A stretch of 64,000 nucleotides of DNA from Chionis minor (Eukaryota > Chordata > Aves > Charadriiformes > Chionididae): positions 1 through 64,000 of the forward strand of contig VZSF01000980.1 of assembly GCA_013398295.1 (NCBI GenBank). Reading direction: 5' to 3'. The position numbers and the translations under genes were made by a program. Positions 24,501 through 37,600 of the stretch are shown here, piece after piece. The first letter of the stretch is position 1. Every line of letters begins with the position of its first letter. Below the pieces are notes generated by a model. That model saw only the letters and a program-made list of their open reading frames with translations, had not been told where the DNA came from and searched no databases.

Positions 24501-27500
24501 TAAGAGTCCTTAATAAAGGTATCTACACGTAGAAGAGATCTCTTATCTCCCGTAACACTCAGTGAAAATTTTGGCAGTACAACTACAAAAGTCCAAAGAC
24601 ATTCAGATGACAAAATAAAGGCACATACTTTGGAACAAGATGACTAGATCTCTAATCTCACTGACTCTGTTGACTAGAGCCTATCATTGTAGCCTAGATG
24701 TCAAGTTCACGCATAGACAGCTCACTTTAGGTGTCCAGTTACAGAGCTGAAGCCTACCTTTATTTTGATAAACCTATGTTTTTGCAAAGTAATTAATGTT
24801 TTAAAGAGTTCAGTGACTGGTTCCTACTTTAAAACCATTGAGAATCCACATGTTAAATGTCCTCTTTCATTCATTATTAAAGGCTGTACAAGTGTTGGGA
24901 GACTGTCATGTTCCTGAGCGCACCAACAGCCCTGAATGTTCCTGCCTGGCTTCCAAGGGGTCCCCCACCCTTCCCATAGCCCAAGGCCCAGGACTCCTGC
25001 GCTATGGTAATCTTTAATACCTGGGTTCTGGTAATATTTACTTATAAAGCTGTTTACTAAAAGAATATCTTGTTTTAAAGTATAATTTGGATCAAGTTAA
25101 AATTGCATTAAAAATTTTAACATTCATGGTTTTTTTAGTCTTGGACATTATCATAAACTCTGGTGCTGCATGAGCATAAAACGTATCACTTATTATGTTA
25201 CACCAAATTCATTAAAGCATTTATGATGAAAATACCCAGAAAATAGCGCTTACTCAACATACTATACTTTAATTATATAATAAGGATGAAAATATAAAAT
25301 TGAGAGATATATATTCACAACTCATTAACTGAAAGAATAACAAAATCATTTTCTCATATTGCAGTTTAACTGAATTTAATGACAGATTTTGGAACTGAGG
25401 CTTTAGATAAAAGTAGTGTATAATATTATGACAGAAATTAACATAAGGATGTTGCAAAAGTACTGATATAAATTCAGTATTTTTTATAAATACATGTTAT
25501 CATTCTCCTTCTGGATAGGATAGGAAAAGAGTCATGATATGTTGTTTGAAAGGTAGTTATTAAATATTATTAGAATTATTCCTGCATTTATAAACCTTAC
25601 TGTAAAGGCGATACGCAGCATGAAGTCTATATAATGTATTAATGCTTTCTATATATGTATATATAGCATATAGAATTTAAATCTGTCTACATTTTCTTTA
25701 GAAAACAGTCTACAAATTACACAATTATTTTACTATTTTACACAGTCTGTAATGAGGGTGATATAAATGGAGATGGAGAACGTTAGCTATGAATACGTTA
25801 CAACATGACACAGTAGTAATGAAACCAATGAAGAACTCATGTGGAGGAAAGACTAGCCCTTGAGAAAGTAATAAAAGTAATTCTCTAAGTATGATAAATA
25901 AAGAAATAGCCAATATTTTGAAAGAACATACTGACAGATCTATAAATGATCTAGAAGCAGAAGTTTAAAAAATCATGTATAGGACATGTCAGACATTCCT
26001 GTTCCCAGTAAGTACAGTGGTTACAGATATGTTACCATATAGTTCTCTCTTTTCTTTTTTACAAATCCTTCTGAATTAATGAGGTTTTAAAGGTTTAGTA
26101 TTATCTTTCTTTATTATTTTCTTTAGTAATTATCAAACATATTTCTCCTGGTGTAATGTATTGTGATACAAATTACCTGTACAAAATGGGCTGTTTTGGA
26201 AATGCAGCTTTGGATGGAGAATCTGTTTGTGTTCTCATAACTATGTATGTACAGTATCAATACATTGTACAAAGATAAAGCACAGGTAAAACCTAACATA
26301 AAATGAAAGTTACATGCTGCTCAGGTTTTTTTTGCCCTCTATGTAGCATACTGGATTTCTTAAAAAGAGTATATAAATATATAAAGTATATTAATATGTA
26401 AATTATATTCCTTCAGGTGATGAACAAAACACAGAAAATTTCCTGAGAAATATACATTATCAGGAAATATGGAATTAGCAGTAAAACTAGACATCAACTT
26501 GAAGTCAGAAAAAAATACTGAAAAAACACCTTATTCCATCAGAGATTAACCCTGCTGAAGGTTAATTTGGCAACAGAGGGGTAGAGAAGTTGGTTTGAAA
26601 AAACAATAATCTATCTAAAATACACATTTTCTTGAATATGCATAGGTATACATGAATTTTCCATTGCTTGCATATTCTTTGGAATATGGAATGGTGATAT
26701 TAGAGTAGATGAGATTTTCACTTTGTCTGGATTGAGAGTCAATTTTCTTGCATTGAAAGGAATATGGCAGATCCTTAAGGTATTGCATGTGGTTTTGGTT
26801 TGAATACAGTTCCTACCTGTATGATTTTAAATGACTTATTCACATATCATATTGGTGGAATCACACTACAGTAGTATCTTCTTGTCCTGAGAACTTACAG
26901 CTATACCCAGTGTCATGAATGAGCAAATTATCCATGACTAGCCCTATGAATTTCTCTATTATATGTCACAGTAAATATTTCTAATGATTTATTTGCTCCT
27001 TAATGAAATGCCACATTTATCAAACTTTCTTTACATGCACTCTGGAAATACATTTAATCCTAAAAACCCCAATGGTGCAGGTTGTACGCAGCATTAACAG
27101 TTTTTATAGTCTCCCAATTATGCAGTTTAGAAGTAGAAGGAAGAGGGAAAATGGACTTTTGCTTGTGATTATGCATGTTATTTGATTAATGGGGACATGT
27201 AAAATGGGCAATACATAGAACTGAATGTGCAGATAAGTGTGCTTTCTGAGATATGACTTAAATCTATTGCATAGATCCTTTTTTCACTTAAGCCTGTGAC
27301 TGTGGAATGGTCTGTTTTCCTGAGTTCACTTGACAATCTCCAAAGTTTCTTGCTTTCTCTGTATTGATTTTTCAATGTAATTGTCATTTCAATTGATGAA
27401 TTCATGAGACACGAAGTAAAGATGTTCTCCCTGTTTACCTAAGGTGACTCCTACCAAAGCAACAATGTCCTCTGCAAAGAGTCAAGAGCTGCACCAGTAA

Positions 27501-29702
27501 ATAAAAAATGACATTACAGAAAGAAAATAGAGAAAGTAGGCTTCCTAGCTAAAGCATCTTGAAGAAATATCCAAAAAGGATTTATTTCTTTTCATTTAGT
27601 TTTTGTCTTCTATTGCACCTCGGTCATCGCATTTGTATATTCCTAAATTTCCTGCTTTGCAAAGATGTTAGATTTCTAAAAGAACCCTGAGATTATAATG
27701 CAGACCGTTGATGTAGTCCTATAGAGATGGCACCATCTATCTTTTGTATTTGCATATGTTTAGTTCCTATTTTGATAAAAAGAAGAAAGACAGAGTTATT
27801 AAAGCTGAAAAGTTTTACAGGATAAAAGAATAAAAAATGGCTTTGTTTTTTAAGGTAATGCATGTGTAAAGATTAAGATGAAATAGTTTGAGACTACATA
27901 ACAAATTTTATTTTCCCATAATGAATCCACTGCAGCTCATGGGCACAGACTGACTGTCTCAGGCTAGTTTCCATTCCGTCTGATGGGTGTCACTCTTTCC
28001 CCTGATCTGAAAAAAAGATAGCCCATGGTATCTAACATTCATAAAACCAGAGCCGAGGTTGTGGACCAATCAGAGCAATGCAAAGGATTGGAAAGTGATT
28101 TTCAGAGACTAATGTACAGCTTTGGGTGAACAATAGGTAGCCAGCTGGTTGGTTAAGTAATCCATTCTGAATTGGCACCAGGGTCATCCTTACTGAACAC
28201 ACAGAAAAATTAATTACCTAAGGGAAGTGCTACTGTATTTTGTTTAATGCACACACCAGCAACTAGGAAGTGGTAAACTATGATGACTTGAAGTGTTGTG
28301 TTTTGCTGCTGTGTTGTACAAGGCCCAGTGGAAAGTTGAAACTAGGACAGTTCAATTGAAGTCAAGAGGTCATTAACAAGTATAATAAATTAAATGGTAT
28401 AAATTAAATGGTTCTGGGTTTCATGACAATATTTCCCATGGAATTCACCATATTATTGCCCTGTCATATAATGCAAGGGTTCTGGATTTTTCCAGTCTTA
28501 TACCTGTTAGATACTAGAGATGATATGGGTTGGATGTTTGCCTTGGTGATACCTGAGGTCACATGTTTTTCTTTTCCACAGCTGTCTATATTTAGTGAAC
28601 TGTAATTGTTATTGTATATGATTTTGTTAATTCCCAAGCCTGTATACTTCACTGCATATTCATGGACTCCTTTGTGACCATTTAATGCAGAATGTGAAAA
28701 CAACTTTCAGAGCAGAGATCAAGATACATAGCACTCCCCAATTTGTCCTTGTAGAAGATGACTTTTTTGGTGAGATATAGTTGTATGTGACCTCTCATTC
28801 ACTGTTTTGCCTCTGGGCATTTTTTAATTTTTTTTTTTTCATTTAGTGATTCATGATCAATAGCAGAGTTTAAAAAGTCTGGATCTAGTCTAGATCTTTT
28901 ATAGACTTTGCTGAGATATGAATAAAAACCTCTTTAATTAAAAGCAAAAAATGCATTCTAATTTTTAAGCAATACTGTATTTCACTGAATGTGATAATCC
29001 TCTTTTCCTCCACAAGCTCTAAATGAAATGAACATGACCCTTTTTCTTGCGTTACATTCAGTGATCTCTACACATACTGGACGTAGTCCAATTCAAACAC
29101 ATTTCAAGGATTAAAATAGAAATTGGTTTCAGGTTTTAAACATCTGTGAATTATGACAAAGCTTAAACAGATCTTCTGATCATACTGGAAGCCAATACTT
29201 AAGTGCTGAGCATACTTTAAGGTTCAAAATGAGCCTCAGTTAGCCGACTGATTTTAAGGACGAGGTAAATCTTGATGTACTCAAGTACTCTATAAAATAC
29301 TCTGAAGAAGCAAGATTAAGATTTTTGCTCCTAACATTAGACACTAGAATCTGTCCAAATCTCTAAATTAGTAGTTTTCAGCCTTTTTGTTATAATCAAA
29401 GATAACAAATAGGCACTGCCAGGGCCTTTTAGAAGTACCTGTGTGATCTGAGGTTTGCACTTTAAGATGAAACCAGCTGAAGGCTAGAAATCTCTGCCTC
29501 TTTCCACTAGCATTGCAGATATCAGGTGATTATCATGCTTAAAATCTTCTTAATCTGGTATTTAAATGGCCTGTCAGCCTTTATACTTATAATTTCCACA
29601 GTCTCCTACCATTTTCACTAACAAGAACAAACATTAACTGTTAGCTTGCAAATTTTGAATATGCAGATAGGAAAAATACTGAAATAAACTTCAAGTCTGT
29701 TG
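21561..29702. other. Unique AT-rich DNA
   Basis: No gene or dispersed repeat was recognised with confidence. A small GC-rich islet at about 24895-25015 stands out. A near-palindromic AT dinucleotide hairpin (ctatatatgtatatatag) lies near 25649-25666. The remaining open frames are short and unremarkable. Confidence 0.5.
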
Positions 29703-29876
29703 AGAACAGGTTTCCTAGTGAGGCTGTGGACCCTCTGGCCCTGGAGGTTTTTAGAACTCAGCCACCCAAAGCCTTCAGCAGCTTGAGCTGAGCTTTGAAA
29801 TGAACCCTGGTTTGATCAGGAGGCTGGGTTAGCTGACCTTCAAAGATCCCTCCAACTAAAGTCTTTCTGTGGTTCT
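29703..29876 (+). mobile_element. Diverged CR1 3' end
   Basis: The motifs follow CR1 3' order: 'ggtttcctagtgaggctgtg', 'ccctggaggtttttagaact', 'tttgatcaggaggctgggtt', 'caaagatccctccaact' and a decayed tail 'ttctgtggttct'. Divergence is higher than in the copies at 7.5 or 48.7 kb, indicating an older insertion. Confidence 0.75.
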
Positions 29877-32800
29877 AAGAATAGTAATGTCAGCTCTAGC
29901 AAAAAAGATCCCATGGGTGTTTGATTAATAATGAGCAAAAAGGCTGAAATAAAAGATATGACTTTTGCTGCATAATTATTTTTCATTAAGCAGAATATTT
30001 TCTGTAGCTGTTCTTCAGTCTTCTTAATGTCTGAAACATTCTACCGCCAGCAAAACAAGAAACTGATAAACTTACGATTTTAAGCATAGAATGTGGCATA
30101 GAATGAGATTAGATATATGCTAATTAAGTCAGTTATGTCTAAAGGCTTTCTACAGTGTGGTGAATGTAATTTGAAAAAGAAACTGCTGGTCTTTGTTCTT
30201 TTCTCTGAGCCCTCATGAAAAGAAGAAAGGATTTTCACATATGTTTCTAGTCTTTTTGTGGGGACAGAAAGGGAAAGATTTGGTTATAGATTGCAGGATT
30301 GGTTAAATTTCCATATTTGATAATGTAGTATTAAAAAATATGGATATTTTATATTAAAAAGTGTTTGCTTCTTAATCTTTGAAAAAAAGGCAATGAATAT
30401 TCAATGTTCTCTCATATTTATGAAATATTGATGCCAATCATAGTAAAAATTCTATTTATTTTCAAAGAGATTGTAGCTATTTAAAAACATCAAATGAATA
30501 ATTTTCAGTTGCATTTCCAATATTTTGACATCTTGCTTGTGATTTTTTAATAGTGTTACATTTTTTTAAAATCAATAATATTATTTAATATTTTAAGACA
30601 GTAACAAATGGCATTGCAATGATGTGTAGCTGCATCTTACTGAATTACTACAATCTCTTTAGAGAATAAATATTCCTATCACTTCAATCACTACATGTTA
30701 TGAAATAATCAAAAATGGAAAACTAGGAATTGATTCATTTTATCTAAACAGAGGTATTTAGTATCATACAGGGAAAGAGGCGTAAAGAAGCTGGGAAATG
30801 TAGAATTTCAGTTGGTAAATTTGCCACTAGTAATCCTGTGCTGGAGGGCTTCAGGGAAGCAGAAAGCAAGAGAAATGGTGGAAAAACTATTTGACTATTA
30901 ACAGCAGATGAGCTTGAGTGAAAAATTATTTTTTATTTGCATCTGTATAATTTTATTTTCATCCCATCCCTGAAAGAGAATGAGGGAGTGGGAGAGGGTG
31001 TGGTGGGGAAGAGGATCCAGACACATAAATATTCCACCTTTGATGATCAAAATCTATGTCTGAATCCAAGAACTACAACTTGGACCCTTTTTACGGGTAA
31101 CATATTGTAGATAAATTCAACACAACAGAATTTCTAAGCAGACAATCACATTCAATAAGGTTATGCCGCTCTGGGTCCTAATGAGCATACACTGGTGGTT
31201 ACCAAATAAACAGTTAGGAATTCTTGCCATATGGAAAGTTATCTTCAGCGCTTAGAAAGTCTTTACCCAGCTGTCACTGCAAAGTGGCCAGCAGTAGAAT
31301 TACTCTCTTTTCAGTCTGTCAGGAAACTTCAAAGGCAAGATACAATCAACACTGATTATTGTTTTTCAATATTACACCCATACAGATAAGAAGCTGTTGC
31401 AGTCACATTTAAAGTCTTATAAACTCTTAGGAGTCTCATATATAAATATATATATATGTTCAATTCTACAGCTAATCAGTAATTTCAAAAGGCAATGGCA
31501 TAGAGAAATACAGAAAACATAATACAGATTGCATGTTACATAAAACTTATCTGCACATACACCAAAATGATTTGGCTAATCTTTAAGTGGCAACTTGTTA
31601 TGTCCCTACCTAGCACCTTTGGTGCATAGGTCCAAGAAGAAAGATCTCATGTCATGAAAGACTTGATGAAATCCATTGAATCATGGATATTTTGTTGTCA
31701 CAACACAGGGCATAGAGTTTCAGTATTAGAAAACACCCTCTAGGGCGGTAGAGTGGACCAACATGATTTTAATCCCTGGCTTTAGAGACAGTTCAAGGTT
31801 GCTTGTCTACCTTGGCAAAAATTAGTCTTGTGGCAAGATCAGAATGGGTTCACATTAGAGTAAAAGAGGTCACAGTGAGAGAGCTAATGAAGAGTGGTAG
31901 GGCTACGATAGTCTAGGAAGAGTGGGTAGGGACACTCTAGAGGCAAATAAAAGTACAGTTAGAAAGAAGCCAGTGACGGCTTTGTGGCTATTGTGGTATT
32001 ATCAATAATTAATGCAGTTTAAGTAGTGCGAGGTGACTGAAGAAACTAGGATGAGTTGATGTGGCTTCATAACCTATGGGATCCCTCGGGTAGCAGAGGG
32101 AACTGTGTCTTTCTCAGTCTTGTGCTCTTCTTTTATCTCTTGTGTCCTATTAAGATCTTTCTATTTGATAACCTGCCTACACTGTGGCTTGCTACTATAG
32201 GATGTTACTTACTTTGCCTGCTGCTGTGAGCTGCTTTGAGCCTTGCTCTGGAACGCGTATCTATAGTAAAAGAAGAAGATATTGTTGTAATGGGCAAATC
32301 ATCAGAAGTCAGAGGAGAGAGTAGCTGGAAAAGAGAATAAGCTACAAAAAACCTCAGGAAATCTGGAAAATAAAGGGACTATAAAACTGCTAAACAAATT
32401 AGCACCTGTCAATTTAGATTTTTTTTATGCTTTATCATTATGCCAGAATAGAAGAGATAGGGCACTCTGGCAGCATACCTTCCAAGAGCTATTACTGGGA
32501 ACTCATTGCTTGCTCTGTGAAGGTCTGCAGGTGGACAACTGGGCCCTGCCCTGACGTTGGCTACCTCTACAGCATGAGTGTCTGGGCAGAACATGGAAAA
32601 TTACTGGGCATGACAAATAATAGAGTCAGTAGATAACAAAATTATAGATAGTGCTGTGAGGAATGGATGGATTTCACAGATGGTTAAGGGAAATTACATG
32701 AAAGACAGCCAAACTTCACAGATATTCAGAGAAAAGGATTAAGGACCTTTTGGAGGACAATGTCTTGCAGAGCCAGCAGTGCCTAAGTAACCATATCAGT

Positions 32801-33504
32801 AATACAGTGCATGGCTGAGATGATCTAGGTAACAGCATAAGAAATGCCAAATTTGCAAAACTGGGACCATTGGGGAAAGAAGTAAGGAGGCAGGGAGGGC
32901 ATTTATCTGGGAAGAGACAGGGGCAGAGAAAGAGGGGAGGTCAGTGGTGGAAGAAGCAGCCTGGGAAAATGAAGGGAATAAAAGGGAAGGGCTGGTCATG
33001 TGTGAGATGCTGGCCCGCACATTTTTCTGGCAGAGTCCCACATCTGCACCAGTCACTGCAAACTGTCCTGTCTTCATGATACACTGTATTCCTAATGATC
33101 TTCCACAAGTTGTATTTCTATTCTGCACATACATGTCCTGGTAGTGAACTTCAGCATGAGCTATCCAGTGAGTGGGACAAGAGATCTGGGTGCCTACAAC
33201 TGCAGAGACCAGGGTCTGGGTACCAGCTGTTGGATGGATCAAGCATCTATGGACAGCTAGTGAAGAAATACGTGCGTGTGTGTGCATCTGTATATGTAGC
33301 CATAGCGAGTGCTCTTTGGTCACAGGCAGGGGGATGAACTATCTTGTGCAAGATGTTATTTGGGCTATTATTTACATGTTACAACTTCTGTTGGTTCTTT
33401 TACTGCAGATGGATAGAAAAATACAAGTTTTAAGACTGTTAGAGTGAAGCTTATGAAATTATGCATCTGCTATCTTCTTCAGGAGGCAGCTATGTTTCAA
33501 AACT

Positions 33505-33600
33505 ATAGTTCATTCTTTCTTTTGTTTTGTTCCTTTCTTCCTTCTTTCCTTCTTTTCTTTCTTTTAATTTTCCTTTTTATGTTATTTTCCTTTTTTCAAG
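33505..33600 (+). repeat. Polypyrimidine (T/C) tract
   Basis: This is a nearly continuous T/C stretch built of CTTT, CCTT and TTTTC units, i.e. a low-complexity tract. Confidence 0.8.
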
Positions 33601-36600
33601 TTAAAGGAAAGGGTTGAATGTCCCTTTCTTTCCAGGATGTGTAGATTTTTATTCAAAAACATAAATAAAATTTCACAGCTATTTCACAGACATGAAAATG
33701 TTTCAAACTTCTTTGTACAACACTAACAATATAAACTAGCATGTCTTTAACATAACATGAGTTTGTACATTACAGTAAAATAATAAATTAACAGCATTCC
33801 TAAAACCAGTAAGTATTCTAATATGATTGTAATCCTGAAAACTTTCTTTCTACATAAGACTGGAAAAAGAAAGCAATTGTGTTATTAAAAACTTCGCCTT
33901 ATTTTAAGCAAAAAATAATCAAAAAGAAAGTACTTTTTTAACTGAAAAATTATAGTTAGATTTTTAGACAGGGAGAGGAGAAAATTAAAATCCATCACTG
34001 AAAGATATTAGAAGTGCACTATCTTTTTCCCTTCTTTTTTATGTTCTTTTTTTCCCCTTTCTTCCAAAAGAAACAAATGATAAAAGGAAAGAGAAAAAGG
34101 AGAGAAAAAAAATACTGGTTTTTTTATTATTGCATGAAGATAATGGAGAACATGTTCAGCTGAAAAACATTAGAAGTTTTTCTTATTTTACAGCACTTCT
34201 TTCCTGCTAATAAACTTCCAACTGACAAAATTTTCAACACCACTAGTAATACGTGTAGAAACCAGTGGTTAAAAGATACTGTCTCTTTTTTTTTTCCAGT
34301 ATCTTTTTCTTGACCAATGTTTTCTTGTAAAGTAACATCATTCTATGTGATCGTCATTTTGGATACATAAAAAATTAATTTCCATCACAGGTTATAACAT
34401 GTCTATTTCCTTTTTTAGGCTAATCTTCAAAGTGGAGTTATTAGCTGAAAAGAGATTAATAATTTCAAGTCACTGTCCTTTACAAACTTTTCTCAGGTGA
34501 CTAATAATCAATAGGTCAGAGAAGAACCTGCTCTATCATAGGATTTAAAAGGTTAATGTTATCCTCAAGACCCCATTACAGTAAATTTAAGACAAACATA
34601 ATTTTCTAAAGGTTAGGGCAAAATGCATCTTGTAAACAAGAACTTCTGTTTTTTCACAGACAACCATAGGCAAACAATATAGTTTCAGCTGGCTAAAAAT
34701 ATTTTCAGTTCACAACACGAAACATAATACGTATCGAACTGTTAGTCAAGTTTTTTGTCAAAGTGTTCTGTGCATGTTGTACTTGTCTTCACATAAACAA
34801 ACCCCTCTGGAGGATTTTGACAATTGAAAAATAATTCGGGTTCCCTAAATCTGATTCCAATAAAGAGACAGATATCCCCAACTGTAGCTATTTCCACTTC
34901 CTCTTGCTACATTTTTGCTTTGTCTGCTTTTAACAGAGACATTATCTAAGATCCCACTCACTTTACTTCTCTTCTGCAATGAAATTTTGAGAGTTTAGAA
35001 TGCTCTGAAGAGTCTAGTTCTGACCTAATTCCTTGCAGCATCAGGTCTTTAATCTTCCTCTGGTTTCAGTATGAGCTTGAAGAAATTTGGATCATGTTTT
35101 TCTTTGTAGTCTTTTCCAGAGTCAACTAATCTTAACCCTCTTCTTCCTCTTTTAATAGAATAAATTGTTTATTTGTGAATAAAGACTGAATGTGGGAATG
35201 AACAACGGAATCTGTCACTGTCATACATGATGTCTATCACTCATTGTGTGTTTGCAGGTTTCTGATTTCACTACTAAAAGATTTTGATTATGGTATTACT
35301 GCGCCCTACACTGCACAGTACTGCTGCCTTGTTCTTGTGCCATCTCACGCATCACATGGGTAGATTCAAACCTATTATAGTCCTGCTACCATAAAAGAGA
35401 AGGAAATAAAATAAAATTACATGAAGTCAGATTACTTCCAAAGAGGAGACTTGGGAATATTTTATATTAATGTATTACTGTAGAAGAAGAATATTTTTGA
35501 GAACTTTCCTTGGAGGAAGAATCTTTTAAAATTTAACTGCATTCTTTATTACACAAGAAAGGGTTTGGTCACCCCTGTAGAATAAACTGTGGTTCTATTT
35601 CCATGGTTAACTCTATCATCATAAGGAAATAACTGTGGTTCCTAGTGTTATGAGTGCCACAGAATCCATCCCCATTTAGGGCTAGTTTAGGGTTAGCCTC
35701 CTCAGCAGCTGGGTGGCATGTGCAAACCTCACAATCTTTGTCCTAGACCACCTCTGTATCCTATAGGATACTCCTGTGACTCCTGTGAATAATCTGCTCA
35801 TTGTAAAATGAATCATCAGTTTAAAGGATAAGATTTCTTTAATGTTGAATACATGTAAAATGCAATTTTAAGAGAATCTTGCTTTCAGCTTATATGTATA
35901 CACACATATGTGTTTGTTTAAATGTATTAAAGAACTGTACAGAGAACATAAAATATTTTTTAAGAGAAGCTTACCAATTTCCTGTAAAGCCCAGTCAAGC
36001 CTATTCTTTTGCCAAAATTTGAATTCAGTTGCATATTAATAAAAAGCATTCTACCTCATCTTTGGGAAAAACACCTATCAGCTTCAGCTACCTTTCACAG
36101 ATTTTAAAGTTGACACACTGAGTCCTTTCCTCACATTTTAGCTTCCCTGTTCCTCTTATGGTTGATTTGTTAGAGGTCCAAAGCTTAAGCCAAATGTCCT
36201 TTCTCAAGGATGCTTACTTTGCTCACAAAGAGGGCTTAGTGATGTAAAATGACAACTGTCCATGTGGGAAGGACAAAAGAAATATACTTTAAGCTTGAAA
36301 AGGAGTATGTTTAGAGAGAATGTTAAAAATAGTTTAAGCCTGATTCCGTGAAGTAAATGGACAAGTTGTATTTCTAATTTGGTTTACATATTCACATTTG
36401 TCTCTGGCAGAAAATACACCTGTAGCTCCTCTGAAGTGACTGCTGCTACAGGGTGCAGTACGTTCCAAGGCAAAGCTTCTACGCTAAATCAAAAATTTTT
36501 TTAACAAGAATACATACAGGCACAAACATAGACATTTGCACATAGGTAATCCTCGAAATTAATATCACATTTTAAAGAGAAAGAAAGGAAAATAGTATTA

Positions 36601-37579
36601 TAAAATTGTTCAAAGTCCATAGATGAATGTATTCAACGAGATCTTAAAGCTTGAAGTCTGGGTGAGTTCTCAATTTACTCATATAAAATGACAAATAAGA
36701 TTTTCTTATGTGGAGCAGTTTGAAATGCTCAGCAAAACTGAGTTTGAAGGACACCAGATGTGGCATTTTAGCCAAGTAATACTGTATTGCCATTGTGAGT
36801 AACAAAATTTTCAAGGCCTCAGGAATGAAGCTTGTCAGGCTTCAGTTGCCTGAACTTTCCTTGATGTTCCTGGAGCTTTGATCTCATTTGGTTTACCTGC
36901 AGCTGAATGTTTTTCTTAAAATGACTGGGTAACTATGGCTTCCATTTGTTTTATTTTTCCTTATGTTTGTATGGGATAACCATAGTTTTTATTCAGAGAA
37001 TAGCAACAAGTAGTTGTTCTCTGCAAATATTTATGACTATTATAATGATACAGTAGAGAGGGAAACAGGCCTAGCTTGATAGCTGAGACTTTGAGCAGTG
37101 AGAAAATGGGATGTGGCATGGAAAAGCACAACAGGGAATGATAAGGGACACTGAAGGTGGTTGGTTAAAGAAATGAAGGTCTAGAAACCAAACAGAATAA
37201 GTTTGAAAGTAACAAAGATAACAAAGAACAAGTGTCTAATATAAAATACATCATATATTGTAAATTTGTGTGTACAGTGAAGTTGCAGCTCAAGGAAGAG
37301 AGAGCATGATGTGGAATTTTGCCAGAAAAAAGACCCCAGTAAATCCAAAAAAGGACAAAGGAGTGGAGGAAGAAAAAAATAGAAGAAAAAACACATCACC
37401 ATTGCTCGCTGCAGTGAAAGTGAAGAACTTGGAGCACAGATGACCTGCTGTTACCATTACTTATACGCAGTCCTGGCTCTCCTGTACCCCTGTTTGCTTA
37501 ACAAAGATTCGTCCTGTCAATCTCAGAGTACAAAAAGGTATTGAAAGAGGTGAGCATAACACATAATAATTTTAACTGT

Positions 37580-37600
37580 ATTATTATTATTATTGTTATT
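37580..37600 (+). repeat. (TTA)n microsatellite
   Basis: A short run of ATT/TTA units with one interruption. Confidence 0.8.

Noticed and set aside
32796..33323. 175-codon minus-strand open frame, the longest in the window
   Set aside because: Overlapping open frames exist on the plus strand in the same less AT-rich block, the peptide has no recognised domain, and no promoter, splice or retroelement context supports it.
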